From NCBI RefSeq assembly GCF_001486585.1, contig NZ_LN909046.1, positions 496,001 to 560,000 of the forward strand: a stretch of DNA of 64,000 nt, written 5' to 3'. The position numbers were made by a program, and so were the translations under genes. Source of the stretch: Paenibacillus senegalimassiliensis. Its GTDB lineage: Bacteria > Bacillota > Bacilli > Paenibacillales > Paenibacillaceae. Under the pieces are notes generated by a model. That model saw nothing but the letters and a program-made list of their open reading frames with translations. It was not told the origin of the DNA and did not search any database. Of this stretch, positions 7,249-14,596 are shown piece by piece (within the stretch, counting starts at the first letter, position 1; each line of letters starts with the position of its first letter).

Positions 7249-8015
7249 ATGGCCAGTAATACACCAAATCTAAATCTATTAAAGAAAGACCCTATTGTGG
7301 ACAGAAATGACACATTCAACATTCAAACCATGCTCAACGACAAATGGGACAAGATTGATGCAGCCGTGGGTGATACCGATATCCCCGATGCCTCCCTCGG
7401 CAACTCTCCAGCGCTACGAACAGCGATGCTGAAGACCTGGCAGCTACCCCAAAGGCCGTAAAATCGGCGTATGACGCGGGTATTGCTGCACAGGTGACAG
7501 CCAACGCCGCCGAAACTCCAACAGGCGCACAGACCAAGGTAAACGCTGCTGTGGGCAATCTCGCAAGCCTACAGACCACAGTCAAGGGTAACGCCGTCGC
7601 CGCGATCAACGAGCTTTTTACATCTGCCAGTAACGGTAAAACTGCGGTCGCTGCCGCTATTACTGGCAAAGGAGTGCCAGCATTAGGCAGCGATACGTTT
7701 GGGCAGTTGGCGGGGAAGATTGGGCAGATAGTGAATAGAGAAAAGTATATCCAATATGGACTTACATCTGCAACAAGCAAAGTAGTGTCGATTAATTGTG
7801 GTTTTGCGATAGGTTTTTATGGCTTGGTTATTTGGAGGCCAGACGGAGGGCATCATACCACAATGTTCGGATTATGGACAGATAAGGGAGGGCAACAATA
7901 CACAGGAACAAGCCTATATGCGGAAGGTAGTTTTTTCACTTCCGAGGGAGTGAACATCTTGAAGATCGGACTTAGGGGTGGCTACACTTACGATATTTAC
8001 GCCGCAGGCAGATAG
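7249..8015 (+). pseudogene. Tail-fibre gene, module B (frameshifted)
   Basis: Begins at ATG 7249 with AGGGGGAAAT upstream and encodes the same N-terminus as the intact copy at 9557 (MASNTPNLNLLKKDP). Compared with that copy, about 16 bp are missing after codon 51 (near 7399), so the frame breaks. The rest continues in another frame to 8015 with AAINELFTSASNGKTAVAAA and a different C-terminus ending LRGGYTYDIYAAGR. The distal fragment from 7494 could only be made with internal initiation. Probably inactive unless the deletion is a phase-variable event. Confidence 0.7.
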
Positions 8016-8051
8016 CAAGTATGACATACAAAGCGAAGAAGGGTGTTGACA

Positions 8052-8336
8052 ATGATCAGAATGTTTCGTTCAAAAGACAGCGCAGAAGCCATTGCATCCT
8101 CAGATGGCGAGATGGCAACGGTCAAGGAAATCATTAAGTTCACGGGCTTCCCGGTAACGGTTGATTATGACCTTGACGGAAATGTTAGAGCCGGGGTTAT
8201 CAAAAGCCCCGGTAATCTCCTGGTAGTGAATGTCGGGCAATATGTGTATAGGGAAAGCAGCGGCAAGATTGGGGTATGCAACTACGACCAACTCATAGAA
8301 AAATATGAAGAAGTTACTGAAGAGACCGCATCTTAA
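8052..8336 (+). CDS. Small protein encoded downstream of the tail fibre (94 aa)
   Basis: ATG 8052 with GAAGGGTG upstream; an upstream in-frame GTG has no site of its own. It starts MIRMFRSKDSAEAIASSDGE and contains TVKEIIKFTGFPVTVDYDLD and GNLLVVNVGQYVYRES, suggesting a small beta-rich fold. Two more copies of its start follow the other fibre genes: one cut after four codons (7101), one frameshifted (10572). It is therefore part of each fibre module, possibly a fibre chaperone or attachment protein; that role is an inference. A terminator overlaps its stop codon. Confidence 0.6.
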   Translation: MIRMFRSKDSAEAIASSDGEMATVKEIIKFTGFPVTVDYDLDGNVRAGVIKSPGNLLVVNVGQYVYRESSGKIGVCNYDQLIEKYEEVTEETAS

Positions 8337-8353
8337 GGATGGCGGTTATTTTT
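8325..8353 (+). terminator. Terminator of tail-fibre module B
   Basis: ACCGCATC pairs with GATGGCGGT (one bulge) and is followed by TATTTTTA; it overlaps the end of the 94-aa gene. Confidence 0.6.
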
Positions 8354-8466
8354 ATGCCCTTTATAGCTTACATAGGGCGATGGAGGAGCCGTATGGAAGG
8401 AGTGCAACTGAGGCTGAGACGCTGTAACGATGGCCAGAGTAGAGACGAAGGCGTAAATGCAAAATA

Positions 8467-8517
8467 AACTACCCCACCTAAAAGGATGAAGAAACGCTTT
8501 TGAGTGGGGTAGTTCAA
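8467..8517 (-). terminator. Terminator of the 8525-8815 gene
   Basis: AACTACCCCAC and GTGGGGTAGTT form an 11-bp stem on either side of an AT-rich loop, followed by TATTTTG on the minus strand. Confidence 0.7.
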
Positions 8518-8524
8518 CATATTA

Positions 8525-8815
8525 TCAAATGAAAAACGGTAGCAAAAATAACGCGGTAACTGCACCGAGTGGCACCCGTCTCGGGTAGAAGCGACGACGC
8601 GGATAAAATCCTGGAAAGAATCCAAATTGTCTATACGTAGCTTCTCTTGCGGGCATTCCGTTCATTCCATACATCTCGTTTGTGGGAATAGCAAGCGTAA
8701 TATACTCTTGATCAACATGTGCGATGAACCCATCATGAGATTGTCCGTCAGAAGTAGTAATACCGACATACTTATTCATACAATTCCATGCGAGTTGTTG
8801 ATAATTGGTATCCAT
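8525..8815 (-). CDS. Small conserved Paenibacillus-type protein (96 aa)
   Basis: The start is ATG 8815, which follows CGAGGAGGTCATCC; a longer upstream frame lacks a ribosome site. The N-terminal half (YQQLAWNCMNKYVGITTSDG, then GFIAHVDQEYITLAIP) looks like a small SH3/Sm-like beta barrel. The C-terminal half is rich in Gly, Pro, Arg and Phe and ends in a hydrophobic ALFLLPFF tail. I recall this layout in uncharacterised spore-former proteins. It has its own terminator and is oriented against the phage genes, so it is probably a later insertion or host moron. Confidence 0.6.
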   Translation of the reverse strand: MDTNYQQLAWNCMNKYVGITTSDGQSHDGFIAHVDQEYITLAIPTNEMYGMNGMPAREATYRQFGFFPGFYPRRRFYPRRVPLGAVTALFLLPFFI

Positions 8816-9087
8816 GGATGACCTCCTCGAAGTTATTACTCGACTACAGTCTATGGACTTCAACCCATTCCGATCACGGCAAATGCCCATAGATTAGAAA
8901 ATAACTCTTAAGAAGATTGCTATAGTCGCTATATTGATACGGGATTAGCTGATTTCAGTGATGGATAAGATGTAGTTGGTCGTGCAAATGGTTATATGTG
9001 CTGTCGTGAATTGAATGTCCACGGGTTCTAGAAATTTTTAGTGTGGTTTTGTGTTTAGTTTCATCACGACTTTTGTAGTATACATAA

Positions 9088-9116
9088 TTGAGGTATGCCA
9101 TTCGTTGTGTTAAGAT
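9088..9116 (+). promoter_or_regulatory. Promoter of the putative antitoxin RNA
   Basis: TTGAGG (9088-9093), a 17-nt spacer, then TAAGAT (9111-9116) preceded by TG in the extended -10 position. Transcription would begin near 9124, facing the toxin gene. Confidence 0.5.
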
Positions 9117-9123
9117 AACAATA

Positions 9124-9248
9124 GAAACAAGGAGGCTGCGCCACAGCCTCCCCGGTACAACACTTGGGTGGAATACCTCCAAGAATGAGCTTGAAAATAA
9201 CCCGTTCCCTTGGCGCTTAACCTGGGCGGGTTATTTTCGTTTATTCAG
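9124..9248 (+). ncRNA. Putative type I antitoxin antisense RNA
   Basis: Predicted from the promoter at 9088-9116 and a hairpin with a perfect 12-bp stem, GAAAATAACCCG (9193-9204) with CGGGTTATTTTC (9227-9238), followed by GTTTATTC. The transcript would be about 120 nt, fully complementary to the 3' half of the toxin mRNA and reaching the last toxin codons. This is the geometry of RatA/txpA and SR4/bsrG. It contains no convincing open reading frame. Existence is inferred from sequence signals only. Confidence 0.5.
9131..9151 (-). terminator. Terminator of the toxin mRNA
   Basis: GGAGGCTG and CAGCCTCC form an 8-bp stem with a 5-nt loop. On the minus strand it is followed by TTGTTTCTATTG. It would end the toxin transcript about 245 nt from its start. 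Confidence 0.6.
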
Positions 9249-9311
9249 ATAAGTGAGGAGTGCAAGGACAAACATTCCAAGCATCATAACTTCTGAAAAC
9301 GAAAAATGCAT
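9231..9311 (-). CDS. Holin-like type I toxin (26 aa)
   Basis: ATG 9311 is preceded at 7 nt by a full GGAGGTGAT ribosome site. The 26 residues start MHFSFSEVMML, form one membrane helix (about 8-22) and end in the basic tail YLNKRK. This matches the short 'putative holin-like toxin' family related to TxpA/BsrG toxins that damage the inner membrane. The ribosome site is locked in ACCTCC-AGAC-GGAGGT (9319-9334). The mRNA 5' end (9329-9362) is complementary to its 3' part (9155-9180). An extended -10 promoter (TTGGTATAAT) lies at 9370-9379. A convergent antisense RNA is predicted. A longer in-frame start upstream has no ribosome site. Confidence 0.75.
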   Translation of the reverse strand: MHFSFSEVMMLGMFVLALLTYLNKRK

Positions 9312-9318
9312 AAGTATC

Positions 9319-9334
9319 ACCTCCGTCTGGAGGT
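9319..9334 (-). promoter_or_regulatory. Hairpin sequestering the toxin ribosome site
   Basis: A 6-bp perfect stem with a 4-nt loop has the Shine-Dalgarno GGAGGT as its 3' arm. It should block translation until refolding or processing, as in known type I toxin mRNAs. Confidence 0.65.
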
Positions 9335-9369
9335 AATACTTCCCACCCAAGTTTAGTTGTACAAGCCAA

Positions 9370-9378
9370 ATTATACCA
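9370..9378 (-). promoter_or_regulatory. Extended -10 promoter of the toxin gene
   Basis: On the minus strand TGGTATAAT gives a perfect TATAAT (9375-9370) with the TGn extension. No clear -35 is present. The mRNA would start near 9362, exactly where the 5'-3' complementary segment begins. Confidence 0.65.
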
Positions 9379-9410
9379 AGAGTCTGCGGTTTACGCAGGC
9401 TCTTTATTTT
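9378..9410 (+). terminator. Terminator upstream of tail-fibre module C
   Basis: AAGAGTCTGCG and CGCAGGCTCTT form an 11-bp stem (one mismatch) followed by TATTTT. It shields the next fibre leader from upstream reads. Confidence 0.7.
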
Positions 9411-9441
9411 GCTCAAAGGGAGGGGCTGGTCTAGCTATTTC

Positions 9442-9507
9442 TGTCCTCTCCATGTCCTCTTACTGTCCGCAATCAGGCCTATAAATACCTACTACCTCCG
9501 CTAGAAT
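9442..9507 (+). promoter_or_regulatory. Tail-fibre leader, copy 2: three phased TGTCC boxes and a -10
   Basis: TGTCC at 9442, 9453 and 9464; TAGAAT at 9502-9507. Spacings are identical to copies 1 and 3, and the sequence between is largely conserved with copy 1 through to the fibre start codon. Confidence 0.55.
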
Positions 9508-9556
9508 GAAGGTAGCAGATAACTGTTGCTAAATAAATTTGCAGGAGGAGATCCGA

Positions 9557-10540
9557 ATGGCCAGTAATACGCCGAATCTCAATTTGTTAAAAAAAGACCC
9601 TATAGTCGACAGGAATGATACATTCAATATTCAAACCATGCTCAATGATAACTGGGATAAGATTGATGCAGCTATGGGCGATATTGATATCCCCGAAGCC
9701 TCCCTCAATGTCAAAGGGAAGGTACAACTCTCCAGCGCTCTGAACAGTGACGCTGAAAACCTTGCAGTTACGCCAAAGGCGGTAAAAGCAGCGTATGATG
9801 CTGGTATTGCTGCGCAGGTGACGGCGAACGCTGCTAATGCTGCGGCAGGAGTGGCGCAAACCAAGGCTAATGCAGCGGAAACCCCGACAGGAGCGCAAGC
9901 CAAAGTAAATGCTTCAGTGGGCAATCTCGCAAGCTTACAGACCACAGCCAAGGGCAATGCGGTCGCCGCGATTAATGAGCTTTTTACGTCTGCCAGTAAC
10001 GGTAAAACCCAAGTCGCTGCCGCGATTACTGGCAAGGGAGTTCCGGCATCTGGCAGTGATACGTTCGCCCAACTGGCAAATAAAATTGGACAGATTTTAG
10101 CAAAGCAGAAGGGCACATCGACAATCAACTTTAACGAAAGCACATTGCAAATAACTTCAACAAGCAGAGTCGTTAAAGAAATCTTAACACTGCCCAAAGC
10201 AGTATCTTATTTCCGGTTTATCGATACTGATAGCAGCTATATTAGATCAGGATATAACTCAGATAATTCGGTGTATGCCATCCCGACAATATCGCTGATG
10301 GATGCTAATAATAATCTGATTGATCTATTTTCCGTTGCTTCGGGAGTAAGCAGTATTAAGGACTTTTATATTATATTCGCCGAATCTACGATTGTACTTC
10401 CAAATGGCCATAACACAATAGCCGGTCTGAGTACCGCTCCAGGACCGTTTAAAATTGTGTATACCTATAGGCAAAACCAGTTAACGTCAAATTATCCATG
10501 GTCATACATTCTCTTGAGAGGGATTTTGAGCTACGAGTAA
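9557..10540 (+). CDS. Phage tail-fibre protein, module C (intact)
   Basis: 327 residues from ATG 9557 (CAGGAGGAGAT upstream). Residues 1-50 form the conserved baseplate-side block (MASNTPNLNLLKKDP, then NIQTMLNDNWDKIDAAMGD). Residues 55-85 match the phage tail-fibre repeat (NVKGKVQLSSALNSD, TPKAVKAAYDAG). An Ala-rich helical shaft follows, with GNLASLQTTAKGNAVAAINE. The last 130 residues are unlike module B, as expected for receptor-binding ends. It would form trimeric fibres binding the host surface. Downstream lies a decayed copy of the 94-aa module gene. Confidence 0.8.
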   Translation: MASNTPNLNLLKKDPIVDRNDTFNIQTMLNDNWDKIDAAMGDIDIPEASLNVKGKVQLSSALNSDAENLAVTPKAVKAAYDAGIAAQVTANAANAAAGVAQTKANAAETPTGAQAKVNASVGNLASLQTTAKGNAVAAINELFTSASNGKTQVAAAITGKGVPASGSDTFAQLANKIGQILAKQKGTSTINFNESTLQITSTSRVVKEILTLPKAVSYFRFIDTDSSYIRSGYNSDNSVYAIPTISLMDANNNLIDLFSVASGVSSIKDFYIIFAESTIVLPNGHNTIAGLSTAPGPFKIVYTYRQNQLTSNYPWSYILLRGILSYE

Positions 10541-10571
10541 ATGATCAAATAAAATACGAAGAGTGTTGACA

Positions 10572-10738
10572 ATGATCAGAATATTTCGTTCAAAAGATAG
10601 CGCAGAAGCAGCAATTAATTCTCAGACGTCGAAATGTCAACGATCAAGGAAATCATTAAGTTCATGGACTTCCCGCTAACGGTTAATTATGACCTTGACG
10701 GAAATGTTAGTGCCGGGGTTATCACAGCCTCAGTAATG
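10572..10738 (+). pseudogene. Decayed copy of the 94-aa tail-fibre-associated gene
   Basis: Starts like the intact copy (MIRIFRSKDSAEA) but frameshifts within 20 codons. The second frame continues STIKEIIKFMDFPLTVNYDL and loses similarity at about 10738, where the DinB gene begins on the other strand. The insertion of DinB probably removed its 3' end. Confidence 0.6.
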
Positions 10739-10739
10739 C

Positions 10740-11198
10740 TTAAAAAGAGGGCCCCGCAAATCCATTTAGCCGGGAGATTACTCCAATTTGCCCTACGTGG
10801 TATGTCTCATGATCGAACACATGATGAAATATCCAATGTAGAGTGGGAGGAGAAGGTGGTTGCCAACCATCCGAGTAAGTAGGCAGTTGAATAGCGGGGG
10901 CATTCTCATCAAATAGTATTGATTTGAGTCTGAAATCAGTTTGATTCCGAACGTCTATATAAGCTTGCAAAAGTTGTTGAGGGGATTCAAGCTTTGGAGG
11001 TAATTGCAACCCTGCCTGCAAAGCAATAACATTGATCCATTCATCTTCACTACGAGCGATATGTTCAACGATCCAGGCTATCGAGTTAGGGTGATTGGAA
11101 TGTGTTGCATACCACTGTTCCACTGTCAGCTCTTTTAAGTAAGGAATTAATACCTTTCTTACATCATTTCGGTAGGGGAAAAAAGTTGCAAGGTTCAT
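10740..11198 (-). CDS. DinB-family protein (DinB_2)
   Basis: 152 residues from ATG 11198, preceded by AGGAGGAGCC. It is a four-helix bundle with metal-binding His residues at the expected places: WIVEHIARSEDEWINV, and near the end HWIFHHVFDHETYHVGQIG. This is the hallmark of DinB/YfiT-like enzymes, several of which are thiol-dependent transferases (bacillithiol or mycothiol S-transferases). The gene sits inside a phage fibre module on the opposite strand and has truncated the neighbouring phage gene, so it was inserted. Substrate unknown. Confidence 0.8.
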   Translation of the reverse strand: MNLATFFPYRNDVRKVLIPYLKELTVEQWYATHSNHPNSIAWIVEHIARSEDEWINVIALQAGLQLPPKLESPQQLLQAYIDVRNQTDFRLKSILFDENAPAIQLPTYSDGWQPPSPPTLHWIFHHVFDHETYHVGQIGVISRLNGFAGPSF

Positions 11199-11258
11199 AT
11201 GGCTCCTCCTGATACTCTCGTTTATATTGGTTTAGTCTATCATATAAAGGAGGTGACG

Positions 11259-11324
11259 ATGAAGGCTGTTCCCAAAGAGGTAACAAAATGCGCAAGCAGT
11301 AAAATTTATATTACTAAGCAATAA
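11259..11324 (+). CDS. Tiny 21-aa peptide with a strong ribosome site
   Basis: AAAGGAGGTGACG places a near-perfect Shine-Dalgarno 5-6 nt before ATG 11259. The frame encodes MKAVPKEVTK and then CASSKIYITKQ, and ends directly before a terminator. The peptide is basic with one Cys and has no membrane segment. It may be the 5' remnant of a larger gene or a genuine small peptide. No family is recognised. Confidence 0.3.
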   Translation: MKAVPKEVTKCASSKIYITKQ

Positions 11325-11365
11325 ATGATGCTCAAACTATACCAGTTTGGAGTATCATTTTTTTG
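11325..11365 (+). terminator. Terminator after the 21-aa frame
   Basis: ATGATGCTCAAACT pairs with AGTTTGGAGTATCAT (one bulge and a G-U pair), with a run of seven or more Ts. Confidence 0.7.
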
Positions 11366-11395
11366 TTTTTTTAATCAATGATAGGAGGAAAATTA

Positions 11396-12289
11396 ATGAT
11401 TCAAAAATTAGGTTTTTCAGCAGATGAACGTTTGTTAATTATTAATGCGGATGATTTTGGAATTACTAAGGGAACTAACGAAGCCATTGTTCACTTGTTT
11501 GAGAAAAACTCTATAACCTCTACATCAATCATGATTCCTTGTTCAGATTCAAATGAGGCCATGGAGATAAGCAATCAAAAGGGCATAAAGAATATTGGGA
11601 TTCATCTTACGTTAACAAGTAGTATGCTAGATCCTCTCACACCTGTTTTCAAAAAAAGAAAATTATATAGTCTAGTTACAGCAGAAGGGTACTTTCACAC
11701 GGATGGTACTTTGCTAGAAAGAAACGCCGATGAGGATGAGGTGCGAATGGAGATAGAATCTCAGATTCAAAGGGCCATGTTGAAAGGAATTGATCCAACC
11801 CATGTTGATAGTCACGCCGGGAGCATTATGGGGTTATTTACAGGGCGAGACTTTTTAGAGATAACATTCGATTTGTGCGAAAAGTACCGTCTTCCGTTTA
11901 ATTTGCCTACTAGAATATTAGAGCAATCCTTTTTTAGTGCAGAGCAGCTTAAGTTGTTTCATAAAAGAATATCATCGGCAAAAGATAGAAAAATTCTATT
12001 AATTGATGATATTATTTCTCTGCCCTACTGTTCTAGTCCATTCATGGGGTATGGTGAAATGAAAAAGCAGTTAGCTGGTATGTTAAAGAGCCTAAAACCT
12101 GGAATCACCCAACTGACCCTGCACCCGTCTAAAATAACTGACCAGTTGATGGGAATCACGGACTGCTTCAAGGAAAGAGAGATAGAGTATCGTCTACTCC
12201 ATGATGTTGAAATTAAGGATTTAATTCAAAAAGAACGAATTAAGCTTATATCGTGGAACGATATACGGGATCTGCAACGGAGTATTTAG
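11396..12289 (+). CDS. ChbG/YdjC-family carbohydrate deacetylase
   Basis: 297 residues from ATG 11396 (ATAGGAGGAAAATTA upstream); the in-frame start at 11378 precedes the ribosome site. LLIINADDFGITKGTNEAI carries the Asp pair, IGIHLTL the first His, and DPTHVDSHAG the second His pair; these bind the metal in YdjC enzymes. The family removes acetyl groups from chito-oligosaccharides or related sugars in the cytoplasm. The gene is AT-rich compared with its host surroundings and lies between two fibre modules, so it is probably acquired cargo. Substrate cannot be read from the sequence. Confidence 0.85.
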   Translation: MIQKLGFSADERLLIINADDFGITKGTNEAIVHLFEKNSITSTSIMIPCSDSNEAMEISNQKGIKNIGIHLTLTSSMLDPLTPVFKKRKLYSLVTAEGYFHTDGTLLERNADEDEVRMEIESQIQRAMLKGIDPTHVDSHAGSIMGLFTGRDFLEITFDLCEKYRLPFNLPTRILEQSFFSAEQLKLFHKRISSAKDRKILLIDDIISLPYCSSPFMGYGEMKKQLAGMLKSLKPGITQLTLHPSKITDQLMGITDCFKEREIEYRLLHDVEIKDLIQKERIKLISWNDIRDLQRSI

Positions 12290-12350
12290 ATGATAACAAC
12301 AGAGATATCAGAGACAAGCAAGGTTGGCGAGGTAAGAAGAAGCGTTTTTC

Positions 12351-12416
12351 TGTCCTCCTCATGTCCTCTTACTGTCCGTAATAAGGCCGATAAATACCCC
12401 GTGCTTCTTATAGAAT
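12351..12416 (+). promoter_or_regulatory. Tail-fibre leader, copy 3: three phased TGTCC boxes and a -10
   Basis: TGTCC at 12351, 12362 and 12373; TAGAAT at 12411-12416. The boxes and spacing are retained although the transcribed leader and the fibre gene downstream differ from copies 1 and 2, which points to function rather than recent duplication. Confidence 0.6.
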
Positions 12417-12475
12417 GAACTTAGCAGAGATAAGAAATAGCTGCTGGAACTATAAAAAAGTGGAGGTATTCATTC

Positions 12476-13561
12476 ATGGCAAAAACCGATTGGACATTAA
12501 CCGACACAGTGAAACCGGATGATTTTAATGACATTGGACGAGAAATTAATCAACTTCGGATGGATGTCAATCATATTGAGGTTCCCACGGCATCTTTAAC
12601 AGAAGCGGGGATTGTGCAACTGTCAAATGCAACCGATAGTACAAGTGAGGTGCAGGCTGCAACATCAAAAGCGGTAAAGGCTGCTTATGATCTGGCACAA
12701 TCGTCTTTAACAGTTGGCAATGAGCGTAAGCAAGAAGTCGTGGACGCCCTCATTGCCTTAGGAGTGACAGCGTCCATGGCCGATAGTTGGGATGTGCTGA
12801 TCAGCAAGATGTCGACGGTCATCAAGGCCACGGGGAATGCAACGGCGGCGGATGTGCTGGTGGGTAAGACATTTAGCAACGCAGCGGGGAATAATATAGC
12901 AGGCACAATGCCGAGTTTAACAGGTATACGCAATGCAACGGGCGTGAAGTGGGGAGAAAGTAATCTTTTTGTTTACCCGGAAAAAGGCTATCAAAAGGGT
13001 GGCCCTGGGGATGGAGAAATTAAAGTATCTGCAGAGCAGTTGCAGCAGGTTGAACCAGAGCTGAAACCAAGTAATATTAAAAAAAATGTACGTTTGTTTA
13101 ATGTATTAGGTACGCTTATCCCGTCGACATCAGAATTTAGTGTTGTAAACATAACAAGTGGTGGGGCAGTAACAGCGTATGCTGGTCAAAGGCAGGACAT
13201 AGTTTTGGCAGTATTCCCGCCTGAAACAACGGAAATTTCGTATGGAGGTACTAGCGGGACTACTAAGTCTTATTATCAATGCACTCACTCAACGAATGCA
13301 CGAATGGATTTTATGATAAAAGATAATCAAGGAAAATATTGGTATTTAAATGGTTCTGCATATGGGCGGTACATAAGTTTAGATAGCTTTTGTATTTTTC
13401 CACAAAGCAACAAAAAAATAGTTGGTTCTAATTATGGTGGTGGCTTATCACAGCCCGAGGGATTTAATCCTAACGGACAACTCACATTAATCTATCAGAT
13501 ATATTCAGATGTAGATACAACTGTTAGTTATTATTTCAACGGTACAGTATTTAGTCGATAA
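12476..13561 (+). CDS. Phage tail-fibre protein, module D (intact)
   Basis: 361 residues from ATG 12476 after GTGGAGG. The N-terminus differs from modules B and C (MAKTDWTLTDTVKPDDFNDI), but it carries the same tail-fibre repeat (VPTASLTEAGIVQLSNATDS, TSKAVKAAYDLA). Two GKTFSNAAGNNIAGTMPSL-type segments follow; such repeats are frequent in phage tail proteins. The distal 150 residues are beta-rich with many Tyr and Asn, ending SYYFNGTVFSR. It probably forms a host-recognition fibre. A short frame of 20-30 codons without a start follows and looks like debris. Confidence 0.75.
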   Translation: MAKTDWTLTDTVKPDDFNDIGREINQLRMDVNHIEVPTASLTEAGIVQLSNATDSTSEVQAATSKAVKAAYDLAQSSLTVGNERKQEVVDALIALGVTASMADSWDVLISKMSTVIKATGNATAADVLVGKTFSNAAGNNIAGTMPSLTGIRNATGVKWGESNLFVYPEKGYQKGGPGDGEIKVSAEQLQQVEPELKPSNIKKNVRLFNVLGTLIPSTSEFSVVNITSGGAVTAYAGQRQDIVLAVFPPETTEISYGGTSGTTKSYYQCTHSTNARMDFMIKDNQGKYWYLNGSAYGRYISLDSFCIFPQSNKKIVGSNYGGGLSQPEGFNPNGQLTLIYQIYSDVDTTVSYYFNGTVFSR

Positions 13562-14080
13562 AATAGAGAGGAAGTTTCTTCATAAAGAAGAATTAGATAC
13601 GGTTGAAGAGGTTAGTAAATTATCTACTCAAATCAAGAGATGGTTTAGAGTTCTTATGTAGAATTTATTAACGGAATGCGGGATATGATAGGGGCTATCA
13701 GGAGTCAGTAATCTGAAATTATGGAACAAACCGCATCATCACGATGCGGCTGTTTACACTCAGACAAACAACGCTGCTAAGTCAGCAGTTTAATAATCAA
13801 TCTCGGCAAGTACCATAATAATTCTGAAATCCATGTTAGTCGGTCAGCCCATTTTTCGAGTTTAGTCCTTTGATGTCTCATTTGACACCTCGCATTGAAT
13901 GATTTTACTAAATATTATCAAATTTATAAATAATAATCCATTGCCTTAAGCGATGGGATGGGGGAAATAAAGTAGCAAGGCATTGTTCCGAACATCAAGC
14001 CCAAAAGAAAAAAGCCGCCATTTAGAATGGCGGCTTCTTTCTTTTGCTCATATTATGACTAGACTAAATGTCACGCTCTA
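13562..14080. other. Gene-poor stretch at the prophage right end
   Basis: A start-less frame (about 13570-13661, ending STQIKRWFRVLM) may be debris of a lysis or tail gene. A hairpin CCGCATC-ATCAC-GATGCGG lies at 13731-13749, with a weak T-run. From about 13800 to 14000 the sequence is AT-rich with no frame, repeat or signal that I can support. Confidence 0.4.
14003..14034 (-). terminator. Terminator of the stalk-domain gene
   Basis: GCCGCCATT-TAG-AATGGCGGC, with TTTTTTCTTTT following on the minus strand. Confidence 0.85.
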
Positions 14081-14596
14081 TTAATAAGCTTTGTACCCGG
14101 CAGCCAGGACGTCATCTTTACTAATAACCAAGGAGCCCAGTTCTTTCTTGACGGTAAATTCACGAGATTGGTTATCCACAATAGTGGCGCTCAATCCGTC
14201 AGAAATCGAGGAGCTATCAATTCTGAAAATGACTTCACCTGCTTTCTTCACTTCATAGGTGAGTGGATTGCTTGATTGGGCACTGGCAGAGAGTTCGCTA
14301 TTGGCTGCAACGAGCTCGGATAGAGTAACCCATTCGTTTTTAGACTCGAAGGAGATTGATTTTAAGGCTGGGTCGTAAAAAGTGCTGTAGTTAAATAAGT
14401 TCGCAGCTTCCCGGATAGGCACATAGGTTGTCGAGTTGAACACAAGTGCGTCAGCGGTTGCTCGGTTCTGTCCTCCAACAATAAAGTTAAAGTATTGAAT
14501 AGTTGCCTTGGCGGTCTTCCCGATAGGAGCGGCAGCGGCGACAGATGCTGTGCCGAGCAAAGCACAGACGGTTAAAGATACAACAAGCTTTTTCAT
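14081..14596 (-). CDS. Secreted copper-amine-oxidase N-terminal-like (stalk domain) protein
   Basis: 171 residues. ATG 14596 follows GGAGGGATATCC. A signal peptide (MKKLVVSLTVCALLGTASVA, cleavage near AAA-AP) precedes a stalk-type domain with VFNSTTYVPIREAANLFNYS, the characteristic YVPIRE...A motif of these Paenibacillus surface proteins, and then a short beta-rich tail. The domain lacks any catalytic copper site; it is an extracellular module of unknown ligand. It is the first clearly host-type gene to the right of the prophage. Confidence 0.8.
   Translation of the reverse strand: MKKLVVSLTVCALLGTASVAAAAPIGKTAKATIQYFNFIVGGQNRATADALVFNSTTYVPIREAANLFNYSTFYDPALKSISFESKNEWVTLSELVAANSELSASAQSSNPLTYEVKKAGEVIFRIDSSSISDGLSATIVDNQSREFTVKKELGSLVISKDDVLAAGYKAY

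Noticed and set aside
7494..8015. Independent 173-aa protein
   Set aside because: It is the out-of-frame distal part of tail-fibre module B, with no own ribosome site; annotated as part of the pseudogene.
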